From: JAABRB01 sp041617635
GTDB taxonomy: Bacteria > Pseudomonadota > Gammaproteobacteria > Burkholderiales > SG8-39
DNA: 64,000 nucleotides
Direction: 5' to 3'
Assembly (NCBI GenBank): GCA_041617635.1
Contig: JBFJOO010000007.1
Coordinates: 28,053 to 92,052 of the forward strand
This document shows, piece after piece, positions 17,448-26,346 of this stretch. The translations under genes were made by a program, and so were the position numbers. Position 1 is the stretch's first letter; the number at the start of each line of letters is the position of its first letter. The notes under the pieces are model-generated. The model searched no databases. It was not told the DNA's origin and was given only the letters and a program-made list of their open reading frames with translations.

Positions 17448-18524
17448 TTACGAGACGCGTTGGTATGCGCCGCCGGGCAGGCTCATCACCTGCCCATCGA
17501 GCTCCAGCTGCAACAGGATCGCTGATACCTTGTCGGGCGTCAAGCCGCTGCGCTCGCAGAGGGTGTCAACATTGCACGGGTCGTATCCCATGTATTCGAG
17601 CAGTGGGACATCTGTCACACTGGGCTTCGCAGGCGTTGCGTCGTGAGCGGCGATGGCGCCGAACTCGCTCAGCACATCGTCCGCGCTCTCGACAAGCTTT
17701 GCGCCCTGCTTGATGAGCGCGTGACAGCCTTTGGCGAGCGGGGAATGTATCGAGCCGGGTACCGCGTACACGTCGCGCCCCTGATCCGCGGCCATGCGTG
17801 CGGTGATGAGCGATCCGCTCGATATCGCGGCCTCGACGACCAGCACTCCCCGCGCAAGGCCGCTGATGATCCGGTTTCGGCGCGGAAAATTCTCGCGGGC
17901 AGGCGGCGCGCCGATGGGGAACTCGGTCACGATCACCCCGAGCGTGGCAATTTCCTCGGCGAGCTGCGCATTGCGCGGCGGGTAATCCACGTCGATTCCG
18001 GTCCCGAGCACCGCGATCGTGCTGCTGCGACCGGCCAGCGCACCGCGGTGTGCCGCCGCATCGATGCCGAGCGCGAGCCCGCTCACGATCGGCAAGCCCG
18101 CAGCGCTGAAATGCCTGGCGAGGCTTTCCGCGTTTGCGAGGCCCTGAGGCGTGGCGTTCCGGCTACCGACGATCGCGAGACTTCGCTTCGGGAGCAACGC
18201 TGCGTTTCCGCGCACGTAGAGTAGCGGCGGTGGATCCGGGATCTCGAGGAGTTGCGGCGGGTAGGTGGAATCGGCAAGCGTGATGATGCTGTGACCTGGC
18301 TGCGCCACCCAGTCGAACGTGCGCTCGAGCAGATCCCGGTCCGGAATTTCGAGAATGCGGTCCGCGAGGTCCTCGCCGACTTGTGCGGCAAGCGCGCGTC
18401 GCCCGGCGGAGAGCACATGTTGCGGCAGGCCATGCGCCGCGAGGAGCTTGCGGAGTCCCTGGCCGCCGAGCCCAGGGACGAGCGTGAGCCGTATCCAGGC
18501 GGCGAGATCGCTGTCGCGCTCCAC
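17448..18524 (-). CDS. dprA: DNA-processing protein DprA
   Basis: Loads RecA on incoming single-stranded DNA during natural transformation. An N-terminal SAM-like helical region (LTLVPGLGGQGLRKLLAAHG) precedes the Rossmann fold with SLAIVGSRNATPQGLANA, GLALGIDAAAHRGAL and GTGIDVDYPPRN. A C-terminal winged-helix segment (residues about 300-358, LLEYMGYDPCNVDTLCERSG) completes the standard 358-residue form. The start is GTG at 18524. It lies 23 bp downstream of the LysM gene and 16 bp upstream of smg. Its presence alone does not prove competence. Confidence 0.95.
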   Translation of the reverse strand: MERDSDLAAWIRLTLVPGLGGQGLRKLLAAHGLPQHVLSAGRRALAAQVGEDLADRILEIPDRDLLERTFDWVAQPGHSIITLADSTYPPQLLEIPDPPPLLYVRGNAALLPKRSLAIVGSRNATPQGLANAESLARHFSAAGLPIVSGLALGIDAAAHRGALAGRSSTIAVLGTGIDVDYPPRNAQLAEEIATLGVIVTEFPIGAPPARENFPRRNRIISGLARGVLVVEAAISSGSLITARMAADQGRDVYAVPGSIHSPLAKGCHALIKQGAKLVESADDVLSEFGAIAAHDATPAKPSVTDVPLLEYMGYDPCNVDTLCERSGLTPDKVSAILLQLELDGQVMSLPGGAYQRVS

Positions 18525-18547
18525 TGCCGCCCGGTCGGCGCTGGAAA

Positions 18548-19678
18548 TCAGGGCGTCCGGGCGATGTCGCGCGGCGTGACCGGTTCCCCGGACTGCACGA
18601 CCAGCGCATAGGACACGTGCTGAAAGACCCGGAACACGAACACGAGACCGTAGCGCTCCTCGGGAAGCGTGACAGCCGGCTCACGCGGTTTACCCATGTA
18701 GTAGGGCCCCACGCTCTTGTCGTTCGTGACCGTCACGCTCCGGTACAGAGCGAGTACATTGCCCAACTCGAGCCCGTCCGCGGCACCCTTGTTCAGAATG
18801 ACGATCTGCAGGGGGCCAGCTTCGCGACGGAACGTGCCGACCTTTTCTTCGACCGCATACGCCCACTGATTCTCGCCGTATATCTCGCTGCGTGTGTCGA
18901 ACTCGCCATCGGATATCCCCGCGATCCGCGCGTCGATCTGGCGGTCGGGCTTGCGCGGGATATAGCTGAAAATGGCCGTCGGTCCGACAGCGACCAGCCG
19001 GTCGCCACGGCTGACCTCGCGCGTCGAGCTCGTAATCACCAGCGTGCTTGGCTCGCCGCGCTTCATGACGCGCGCCACTCCCAGATTCACTGCCTCGAAT
19101 CCGAGCGTTCGATCGGAGTCCGGATCGATGATCGGGCGACCCTCGCGGTAGATGTACCAGAGCTCCTCGTCACTCTTGCTGATGCCGTTGACGTAAATCT
19201 TTCCGCCCTGGCCGACGTTGTAGCGACCAAGCTCGGTAGAGACGATCTCGGGCGCCCGGTTCAGCCCTTCGCGCTCGATGACGAGCGGACGGCTTAAGAA
19301 GGGTTCGATCAGCTTGGGCGGGATGCTCGGTATGGCTTCGCCGGCCAGCCGCTCCTCACGAATGCGAGGCGTCGCGCGCTCGATGGTTAGCCGTCCGGTC
19401 GCGCGGTCGAAGACGACCACGTCGCCAGGGAAAATGAGGTGCGGATTGCGAATCTGCTCTTTGTTGAGCCGCCAGATCTCCGGCCAGCGCCACGGCTCAC
19501 GGAAGAACTTGCCCGATATGCCCCAGAGCGTGTCACCCTTGCGGACCGTATAGCGGTCCGGCGCATCCGACCGTATTTCGAGGACGTTTCCGCTGACACG
19601 CGGATCCGGCTGTTGCGCGAGCGCCGGGATGGCGAGGGCACAGGCGAACAGCACCGCTATGCTAGACTTTTTGAACAT
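18548..19678 (-). CDS. LysM-domain periplasmic protein
   Basis: An exported protein of about 376 residues. The start ATG 19678 gives a signal peptide MFKKSSIAVLFACALAIPALAQQ with an ALA-Q cleavage site. One LysM domain follows near residues 42-90: YTVRKGDTLWGISGKFF and NPHLIFPGDVVVF, with the insertion WRWPEIWRLNKEQ seen in proteobacterial proteins of this type. LysM binds peptidoglycan glycan strands. The rest (about 250 residues) has no catalytic motif that I recognise. Such a gene is commonly found directly upstream of dprA in betaproteobacteria. Divergent from def, sharing a 117-bp AT-richer intergenic. Confidence 0.85.
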   Translation of the reverse strand: MFKKSSIAVLFACALAIPALAQQPDPRVSGNVLEIRSDAPDRYTVRKGDTLWGISGKFFREPWRWPEIWRLNKEQIRNPHLIFPGDVVVFDRATGRLTIERATPRIREERLAGEAIPSIPPKLIEPFLSRPLVIEREGLNRAPEIVSTELGRYNVGQGGKIYVNGISKSDEELWYIYREGRPIIDPDSDRTLGFEAVNLGVARVMKRGEPSTLVITSSTREVSRGDRLVAVGPTAIFSYIPRKPDRQIDARIAGISDGEFDTRSEIYGENQWAYAVEEKVGTFRREAGPLQIVILNKGAADGLELGNVLALYRSVTVTNDKSVGPYYMGKPREPAVTLPEERYGLVFVFRVFQHVSYALVVQSGEPVTPRDIARTP

Positions 19679-19795
19679 GGTTGACCTCGACCCCGTCGAA
19701 TCCCTAGCCAAGGGCTTGATTTTGCTCCCGGTGCGGCGCAAGTCTCAGGGAATTGTTTAGATTCTGCACGTAATTAATTCACGCAGCAAGTATTT

Positions 19796-20302
19796 GTGGC
19801 ACAGCTGACCATCCTCCGCTACCCCGACCCGCGGCTCCATACGGTCGCCAAGCCGGTCCAGGAAGTCAACGACCAGATCCGGGCCCTCGTGCGGGACATG
19901 GCCGAGACCATGTACGCGGCGCCGGGCATCGGCTTGGCGGCCACCCAGGTCGACGTCCATTTGCGCGTGATCCTCATCGACGTTTCCGACACCCGTGATG
20001 AACTGAACGTGCTGATCAACCCCGAAATTCTCGCTGCTGAGGGCATCCAGGAGTGCGAGGAGGGTTGCCTGTCCGTCCCGGGAGTCTATGAAATCGTGTC
20101 CCGGGCGGAGAAGGTCAAAGTGCGCGCCCTGGGAATCGACGGGCAGCCCTACGAGATCGAGGCCGAGGGGCTGCTCGCCCTGTGCATCCAGCACGAGATG
20201 GATCACCTCGAGGGCAAGGTTTTCGTCGAGTATCTCTCGCGACTGAAGCAGGCGCGCATCCGCGCGAAGCTCCAGAAGCAGCAACGACGCGCGGCGGCCT
20301 GA
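19796..20302 (+). CDS. def: Peptide deformylase
   Basis: Metalloenzyme that removes the formyl group from nascent N-formylmethionine. All three family motifs are present: GIGLAATQ (near 42-49), EGCLSVPG (near 87-94, metal Cys) and QHEMDHLEG (near 131-139, HExxH). 168 residues, normal size. The start is GTG 19796 giving MAQLTILRYPDPRL. It precedes fmt by 23 bp, the usual pairing of deformylation and formylation functions. Confidence 0.97.
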   Translation: MAQLTILRYPDPRLHTVAKPVQEVNDQIRALVRDMAETMYAAPGIGLAATQVDVHLRVILIDVSDTRDELNVLINPEILAAEGIQECEEGCLSVPGVYEIVSRAEKVKVRALGIDGQPYEIEAEGLLALCIQHEMDHLEGKVFVEYLSRLKQARIRAKLQKQQRRAAA

Positions 20303-20325
20303 GCGCCGGTCGCCGGCCGTTCCAC

Positions 20326-21297
20326 ATGCGAGTCGTCTATGCGGGCACGCCCGGCTTCGCCGTGCCGGCTTTGCAGGCGCTTTGCGCGGCCGGCCATGAA
20401 GTTCTACTCGTGCTGACGCAGCCCGACCGCCCGGCCGGACGCGGCCTGGAGCCCACGTCGAGCAAGGTGAAAGACGCCGCCGAGCGCCTCGGACTGCCGC
20501 TCTTGCAGCCCGCGACACTCAAGGATCTCACGGTCCAGGCGCGCGTCCGCGCCGCTGCGCCGGACGTCCTGGTCGTGGCGGCCTATGGCCTGATCCTTCC
20601 CCAGGCGGTGCTCGATATCCCCGCCCACGGCGCCTTGAACATCCACGCCTCGCTGCTCCCGCGTTGGCGCGGTGCGGCACCCATTCAGCGGGCGATTCTG
20701 GCCGGGGATTCGGTCACCGGTGTGTGCATCATGCAGATGGACGCCGGGCTCGATACCGGTCCAGTCCTGCTGCGGGCCGAGACGGAGATCGCTCCCGAAG
20801 ACACGGCGGGGATGCTGCACGATCGGTTGGCGACGCTTGGGGCGGATTTGCTGCTCGAAACGATGCGGAGCATCGGGCGAGGCACTGTTTCGCCCGTGCC
20901 GCAAGCGATCGCAGGTGCCACCTATGCCCCTAAGATCGCCAAAGCGGAAGCGCGCATCGACTGGACGCGATCGGCCCTGGAGATCGACCGTCAGATTCGC
21001 GCGTTCAACCCCTTTCCGGGTGCGACCACCCGTATTCGCGGCACGGAAATCAAGGTGTGGCGCGCTGCGCTGGGCACGGAAGCCGGCGATCCCGGCGCGA
21101 TTCTGCGCGCCGGGGCCGACGGAATCGTCGTGGCGTGCGGCACCATGTCACTCGCGCTGACCGAGTTGCAGCGCCCGGGCGGCAAACGGCTTGCCGCAGT
21201 CGATCTGCTGCGCGGATTCCAGCTTGCGGCCGGCGAGCGGTTTGCCGCCCCGGGCGAGTTGAATTCCGGTCCGAGATCCCCATCTAAGCGTTCGTAG
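20326..21297 (+). CDS. fmt: Methionyl-tRNA formyltransferase
   Basis: Formylates Met-tRNAi using 10-formyl-THF. ATG 20326 gives MRVVYAGTPGFAVPALQAL, the family start, and a 323-residue protein. The catalytic region ALNIHASLLPRWRGAAPI (Asn and His of the N-x-H motif) and the SLLPRWRGAAPIQ formyl-THF loop are intact; the C-terminal OB-fold domain includes AFNPFPGATT. The frame is open upstream into def but similarity begins at this ATG. Confidence 0.97.
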   Translation: MRVVYAGTPGFAVPALQALCAAGHEVLLVLTQPDRPAGRGLEPTSSKVKDAAERLGLPLLQPATLKDLTVQARVRAAAPDVLVVAAYGLILPQAVLDIPAHGALNIHASLLPRWRGAAPIQRAILAGDSVTGVCIMQMDAGLDTGPVLLRAETEIAPEDTAGMLHDRLATLGADLLLETMRSIGRGTVSPVPQAIAGATYAPKIAKAEARIDWTRSALEIDRQIRAFNPFPGATTRIRGTEIKVWRAALGTEAGDPGAILRAGADGIVVACGTMSLALTELQRPGGKRLAAVDLLRGFQLAAGERFAAPGELNSGPRSPSKRS

Positions 21298-21325
21298 AAC
21301 ACGTTGATTACGGAGCAATCAATCC

Positions 21326-22165
21326 ATGATCGGCAACTGGCTCAAGACAACCATTCTCCTGGCGGGCATCCTCGCGTTGTTCGGCGCGGTCGGTGGTGCG
21401 CTGGGTGGCACCCAGGGGATGCTGATCGCGCTCGCCATCGGCGGCGCGCTGAATTTCTTCGCCTACTGGTTCTCGGACAAGATGGTCTTGCGCATGTACA
21501 AGGCACAGGAAGTCGACGAGACCACTTCACCGTACCTTTACAGCATGGTGCGGGAACTCGCCGCGCGCGCGGGGTTGCCCATGCCGCGCGTCTACCTCAT
21601 CGACGAGGCTCAGCCGAACGCGTTCGCCACCGGCCGCAACCCGGACAATGCGGCGGTTGCGGCGACGACCGGCATCATCGAGCTCCTTTCGCCCCGCGAG
21701 CTGCGCGGCGTCATGGCCCACGAGCTCGCGCACATCAGGCACCGCGACATATTGATCTCGACGATCTCCGCCACTGTGGCCGGCGCGATCTCGGTGCTCT
21801 CCCAGTTCGGTCTCTTCTTCGGTGCAGGGCGCGATCGCGAGGGCGGCAATCCCCTGCTGGCCATCCTAGTGATGATCCTCGCGCCGATCGCCGCGATGCT
21901 GATCCAGTTCGCCATCTCGCGCACCCGCGAATTCGGCGCGGATCGCGGCGGCGCGGAGATCTCCGGCGATCCGAACGCGCTCGCCGATGCGCTGGGGAAG
22001 ATCGATCGTTACGCGCGCGGCATTCCGCTCGCAACCGCAGAGACCCACCCCGCCACGGCGCAGATGATGATCATCAATCCGCTGTCGGGTGCGGGTCTGC
22101 GCGGACTGTTCAGCACTCATCCCGCAACGGAAGAAAGAATCGCGCGCCTGCGCGCGATGGCCTGA
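21326..22165 (+). CDS. htpX: Protease HtpX homologue (M48 membrane metalloprotease)
   Basis: Zinc metalloprotease of the inner membrane involved in quality control of membrane proteins. Two N-terminal membrane helices (from MIGNWLKTTILLAGILALFG), the HExxH motif in MAHELAHIRHRD, two further helices (SATVAGAISVLSQFGLFF and ILVMILAPIAAMLIQF) and the third zinc ligand region ISRTREFGADRGGAEISGDP. 279 residues, similar to E. coli HtpX (293). Ends with a conserved FSTHPATEERIARL. Located between fmt and rsmB. Confidence 0.96.
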   Translation: MIGNWLKTTILLAGILALFGAVGGALGGTQGMLIALAIGGALNFFAYWFSDKMVLRMYKAQEVDETTSPYLYSMVRELAARAGLPMPRVYLIDEAQPNAFATGRNPDNAAVAATTGIIELLSPRELRGVMAHELAHIRHRDILISTISATVAGAISVLSQFGLFFGAGRDREGGNPLLAILVMILAPIAAMLIQFAISRTREFGADRGGAEISGDPNALADALGKIDRYARGIPLATAETHPATAQMMIINPLSGAGLRGLFSTHPATEERIARLRAMA

Positions 22166-22247
22166 CCGAGCCATCCGTTCTCTCGCGGGACACGCGCGAA
22201 CGTGAAGCGCGCGGCCTGGCACGCCGGATATAATTCGCGCCCCTGCC

Positions 22248-23513
22248 ATGGCCGCGCCCCAATCCAAGAGCCTGGCCGAAGACCTTGCTGACGCGAGCCG
22301 GGTCGTTGCGCGAATCGCCGCCGGCGAGAGTCTAAGTTCCGTGCGTGCGCGGGGGCCGCTGCGTCCCGCCGTGCTCGATCTCGTGTACGGTTCACTGCGC
22401 GATTTCGGACGCGGCGATCTTCTGATCGAAGCGCTCACGGAGCGTGCGCATCCCGATCCGACCGTGCGCGCGCTGCTGCTCGTCGCGTTGCGCGGTCTGC
22501 GCGCCGGGCGCGCGGAGCATGCTCTGGTGAGCCAGGCCGTCGAGGCGGCGGGGCGGCTGCGCGTCGCCGCGGCGAAAGGCTTCGTGAACGCGGTCCTGCG
22601 CAATTATCTGCGCCGACGAGAGGCACTCGAGGCGCGGGTCGCGACGTCCGATGTCGGGCGCCACTGCCATCCGCAGTGGTGGGTGCAGCGGCTGCGTGCC
22701 CAGTATCCGGACGACTGGGAGCGCGCCCTCGAGGCAGGCAATCAGCACCCGCCGATGACCCTGCGCGTCAACGTTCGGCGGACCAGCGTGGCCCAATACC
22801 TCGATTTGCTTGCGGACGCGCGCATCGCGGCGCGGCAGGTCGGACCGGTGGCGATTCTCCTCGCGACCCCGCTTCCCGTCGAGGACGTGCCTGGATTCGC
22901 CGACGGGATCGTGTCGGTCCAGGACGCCGGGGCACAGCTGGCGGCGCCCCTGCTTGCTCCTGCCCCAGGACAGCGCGTGCTCGACGCGTGCGCCGCGCCG
23001 GGCGGCAAGGCGGCGCATGTCCTCGAGCTTGCCGACGTAGAGCTCACCGCGCTCGATATCGATCCTACCCGGCTAGAGCGCGTGCGCGCGACGCTCGCAC
23101 GCCTCGGCCTCACGGCACGGGCGCTCCAGGGCGATGCCGCCGAGCCTGCGCAGTGGGCCGACGGTGGCACGTTCCATCGGATTCTGCTCGACGCCCCATG
23201 CACCGCCTCGGGCGTCGCCCGCCGCTACCCGGACGTGAAGTGGCTGCGGCGCGCGCAGGACATCGCGGGCTTCGCGGCCCTTCAGCGCAGACTGCTTGCC
23301 GCTTTGTGGCGGGTGTTGGAGCCGGGTGGTAAATTGCTCTACGCCACTTGTTCGGTATTCGACGAGGAGGGCAACGCGGTGGTGGAATGGTTTGTCGGAC
23401 AGCAGTCGGATGCGGCGCGCATCGCCATTCCGGGACTCGCCAGCGGACAGTTGTTGCCCAACGGGGACCACGACGGCTTTTATTACGCTCTGCTGGAGAA
23501 AGAACGCGCCTGA
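22248..23513 (+). CDS. rsmB: 16S rRNA (cytosine-967-C5)-methyltransferase
   Basis: Methylates C967 of 16S rRNA. The N-terminal NusB-like RNA-binding domain occupies about the first 140 residues; the SAM-binding core shows LDACAAPGGKAAHVLEL, and the catalytic parts are LLDAPCTASGVARRYPD (motif IV Cys) and YATCSVFDEEGNAVV (motif VI Cys, the nucleophile). 421 residues, typical length. It follows htpX and is followed by the DUF4390 gene after 115 bp. Confidence 0.96.
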   Translation: MAAPQSKSLAEDLADASRVVARIAAGESLSSVRARGPLRPAVLDLVYGSLRDFGRGDLLIEALTERAHPDPTVRALLLVALRGLRAGRAEHALVSQAVEAAGRLRVAAAKGFVNAVLRNYLRRREALEARVATSDVGRHCHPQWWVQRLRAQYPDDWERALEAGNQHPPMTLRVNVRRTSVAQYLDLLADARIAARQVGPVAILLATPLPVEDVPGFADGIVSVQDAGAQLAAPLLAPAPGQRVLDACAAPGGKAAHVLELADVELTALDIDPTRLERVRATLARLGLTARALQGDAAEPAQWADGGTFHRILLDAPCTASGVARRYPDVKWLRRAQDIAGFAALQRRLLAALWRVLEPGGKLLYATCSVFDEEGNAVVEWFVGQQSDAARIAIPGLASGQLLPNGDHDGFYYALLEKERA

Positions 23514-23628
23514 CGGCGTCCGGCGGGTACTCGTGCGAGGACGGAGCAGGCCGCCCGGCTCGCGCGGGGCAGACGACCACAGCGATGCGCTGACCAGGAA
23601 CGGGAAGATCTTGCTCTCATATTCTGCG

Positions 23629-24240
23629 ATGCAGGCGAGCCGGGGGATGCCAGCCCCGCGATTCGCCGAGCGTCTGCGCCGAGCGTTGTTCTTGGTGGTT
23701 GCGGTGGCCGGAATGCTCGTGGCTGACTGCGCGCGGGCCGACGAGATCGCGGTGCGCGACGCCCGCCTCGTCGCGGGAGAGGAGGGCGTTGCACTGCATG
23801 CCGATTTCGACGTCACGCTCACCCCGCGGCTCGAAAACGCCCTGCACATGGGCGTCGCGCTTTACTTCACTACGGAGTTCGAGTTGACACGTCCGCGCTG
23901 GTACTGGCTGGATGACCGGATCGCCTCGGTATCGCGCTCGACGCGCGTGTCGTTTCATGTGCTGACGCGGACCTATCGCCTCAGCACGGGAGCGCTGCAT
24001 CAGAGCTTTCCCACCCTCGACGAGGCGCTGCATGTGCTCGGCCGCGTGCGCCATTGGATCGTGCTCGCCAACGATCAGCTGCGGCCCGAGATGAGCTACG
24101 TCGCTTCGACCCGGATGCGACTGGATGTATCGCAGCTCCCGAAGCCTTTCCAGGTGAGCGCCCTGGCGAATCGTGAGTGGACGCTTGCGTCCGAATGGAT
24201 CCGCTGGGAGATCACGCCGCCGGGAGCCAACGCGAAATGA
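23629..24240 (+). CDS. DUF4390 exported protein
   Basis: About 203 residues. An N-terminal hydrophobic segment ALFLVVAVAGMLVADCARA acts as a signal sequence. The rest matches the DUF4390 pattern with HADFDVTLTPRLENALHMGV, the aromatic FELTRPRWYWLDDRIAS and SFPTLDEALHVLGRVRHW. Function unknown. Start ATG 23629 is preferred, ATG 23647 possible. The stop overlaps the ntrY start (ATGA at 24237-24240), and the same gene sits ahead of ntrY in many betaproteobacteria, so it may belong to the NtrYX signalling unit (inference). Confidence 0.8.
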   Translation: MQASRGMPAPRFAERLRRALFLVVAVAGMLVADCARADEIAVRDARLVAGEEGVALHADFDVTLTPRLENALHMGVALYFTTEFELTRPRWYWLDDRIASVSRSTRVSFHVLTRTYRLSTGALHQSFPTLDEALHVLGRVRHWIVLANDQLRPEMSYVASTRMRLDVSQLPKPFQVSALANREWTLASEWIRWEITPPGANAK

Positions 24241-26336
24241 CCTACGTCCTGGTCGCCAGTGCCGCCCTCGCCGGGATCCTGCTGTTTCTGCTTGCCGCGG
24301 CGAGCGGACAGACGACGTTCTTTGCGGAGCACTATCCGCTCCTCCTCGTGCTGAACGGCGCAATGGTGTTTGGCCTGTTCCTCCTCGTCGGATATCAGCT
24401 GATCACATTGTGGCGCGCCCTGAGGGCGCGCGCATTCGGGTCGCGCTTGACACTGCGGTTTCTCGCGATTTTCGTGGTCATGGCGCTGGTGCCAGGGGCA
24501 CTGGTGTACACGGTTTCGGTCCAGTTTCTCACCCGCAGCATCGAGTCCTGGTTCGACGTCCGGGTCGACGCGGCGTTGGAAAAGGGGCTTGACCTGGCGC
24601 GCAACCTGCTGGACAGCCGCCTTGCCGATCTACGCGGCAAGGCCACCACCATGGCGTTGGAGCTCTCCGAGCTGCCGCCCGCGCTTCAGTCGGTCGCGCT
24701 GAACCGCATGCGCGAGCAGGCGGGTGCCACCGAAGCCGTCCTGATCGCCGGAAACGGCTCGGTCATCGCAAGCGCATCGCGAAATGTGACCCGACTCGTC
24801 GCCGAGCCCCCGCCCGCTGCGGTGCTGCGCGTCGCGCGCGCCGCGCGCGGTTACGCGACCATCGAGGGGGTCGGCGAGCGGGGCCTGCTGCTTCGCGCGA
24901 TCGTCCCGCTGTCGGCAGCTGCCATTTCCGAGGAGACGCGGTGGTTGCAGCTGGTCGACACCGTGCCCCCGGGTCTCGTAGACAGCGCCGAAACCGTGCA
25001 GTCAGTGTATGGAGATTATCGGGAGCTCTCGCTCTTGCGCGTCGGACTCAAGCGGATTTATCTCCTGACGCTGACCCTGACACTGCTGCTCACGCTGTTC
25101 TCCTCGATTGCGCTCGCATTCGTGCTTTCCCGGCGGCTGTCTGCCCCGCTCGCGATGCTTGCCGAAGGTACCGAGGCGGTGGCGCGCGGAGATTTCAGCC
25201 GCCACGCGGAGGTGACGAGCCGCGACGAGCTTGGCGTGCTGACGCGCTCGTTCAACTCGATGACCGCCCAGCTTGGTCAGGCACGCGCGGCGGCCGAGGC
25301 GAACCGCGAGCAGGTCGAAGCCGCCAGGGCGTACCTGGAGAACATTCTCGCCAACTTGTCCGCGGGCGTGCTCACCTTCGACGAGCGGTTTCGGCTGCTG
25401 ATCGCGAACGCGGGCGCCGGAGCGATCCTCGGCGAAGACCTGGCACGCCACGAAGGCGCACCGCTTGCAGGGTCCGCGACGCTCGGTCCGCTCGCGCAGG
25501 AGATCGGCGCCGCATTCGCGGGATCGGGCGAGGGCTCGTGGCAGCGTGAGATCGAGCTCGCGGGGCGCGGCCAGGTGATACTCGCGCGGGGCTCGCGGCT
25601 GCCTGCCCCTGCAGGCGGCGGGTTCGTCGTGGTGTTCGACGACATCACGCAGCTGATTGCCGCGCAACGCGCCACCGCCTGGGGGGAAGTCGCGCGCCGC
25701 CTCGCGCACGAGATCAAGAATCCGCTGACCCCGATTCAGCTTTCCGCGGAGCGCTTGCAGGCCAAGCTTGCGGGCCGGCTTCCGGCGGCGGACGCGGAGG
25801 CGCTCGAGCGGGCCACGAGCACCATCGTCAATCAGGTCGCCGCGCTCAAGAACATGGTGGACGAGTTTCGCGAGTACGCGCGGCTGCCCACGCCGACGCT
25901 CCATACGCTGGACTTGAACGGGCTCGTGCGCGAGGTGTACGCGCTATACGAGCATTCCGACGTGCCGGTCAAGCTCCGGCTCGGTCAGGACCTTCCGCCG
26001 GTGCGCGGCGACCCGGCCCAGCTGCGGCAGGTCATCCACAACCTGATCCAGAATGCGCAGGACGCGCTTGCCGGCCGGCGCGACCCGCGCATCGAGCTGC
26101 GCACCGAGCACGCGGGAGATCGCGCCCGCCTTTGCGTGGCCGACAACGGCGGCGGTTTCGCCGAGAACATCCTGAAGCGGGTCTTCGAACCCTACGTGAC
26201 CACCAAGCCCAAGGGCACCGGGCTCGGGCTCGCCATCGTGAAGAAGATCATCGAAGAGCATCACGGTACAGTGTCGATCGAGAATCGCCCCCAGTCCGGC
26301 GCGGCCGTCACGGTCGCATTGCCGCTGGCGGCGTGA
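24237..26336 (+). CDS. ntrY: NtrY-type membrane sensor histidine kinase
   Basis: 699 residues. Membrane helices near residues 3-20, 36-56 and 80-100, a periplasmic/sensor stretch, another helix near 285-310 (LLTLTLTLLLTLFSSIALAF), HAMP domain (LSRRLSAPLAMLAEG onward), a PAS-like segment (LENILANLSAGVLTFDERFR), the dimerisation H-box EVARRLAHEIKNPLTPIQ with His about 491, and a HATPase with N-box NLIQNAQDAL, G1 DNGGGFAEN and G2 KGTGLGLAIVKK. The start overlaps the DUF4390 stop. Partner is the response regulator 10 bp downstream. NtrYX is linked to nitrogen and redox/respiratory control in proteobacteria. Confidence 0.93.
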   Translation: MTYVLVASAALAGILLFLLAAASGQTTFFAEHYPLLLVLNGAMVFGLFLLVGYQLITLWRALRARAFGSRLTLRFLAIFVVMALVPGALVYTVSVQFLTRSIESWFDVRVDAALEKGLDLARNLLDSRLADLRGKATTMALELSELPPALQSVALNRMREQAGATEAVLIAGNGSVIASASRNVTRLVAEPPPAAVLRVARAARGYATIEGVGERGLLLRAIVPLSAAAISEETRWLQLVDTVPPGLVDSAETVQSVYGDYRELSLLRVGLKRIYLLTLTLTLLLTLFSSIALAFVLSRRLSAPLAMLAEGTEAVARGDFSRHAEVTSRDELGVLTRSFNSMTAQLGQARAAAEANREQVEAARAYLENILANLSAGVLTFDERFRLLIANAGAGAILGEDLARHEGAPLAGSATLGPLAQEIGAAFAGSGEGSWQREIELAGRGQVILARGSRLPAPAGGGFVVVFDDITQLIAAQRATAWGEVARRLAHEIKNPLTPIQLSAERLQAKLAGRLPAADAEALERATSTIVNQVAALKNMVDEFREYARLPTPTLHTLDLNGLVREVYALYEHSDVPVKLRLGQDLPPVRGDPAQLRQVIHNLIQNAQDALAGRRDPRIELRTEHAGDRARLCVADNGGGFAENILKRVFEPYVTTKPKGTGLGLAIVKKIIEEHHGTVSIENRPQSGAAVTVALPLAA

Positions 26337-26346
26337 GGCGGAGCGC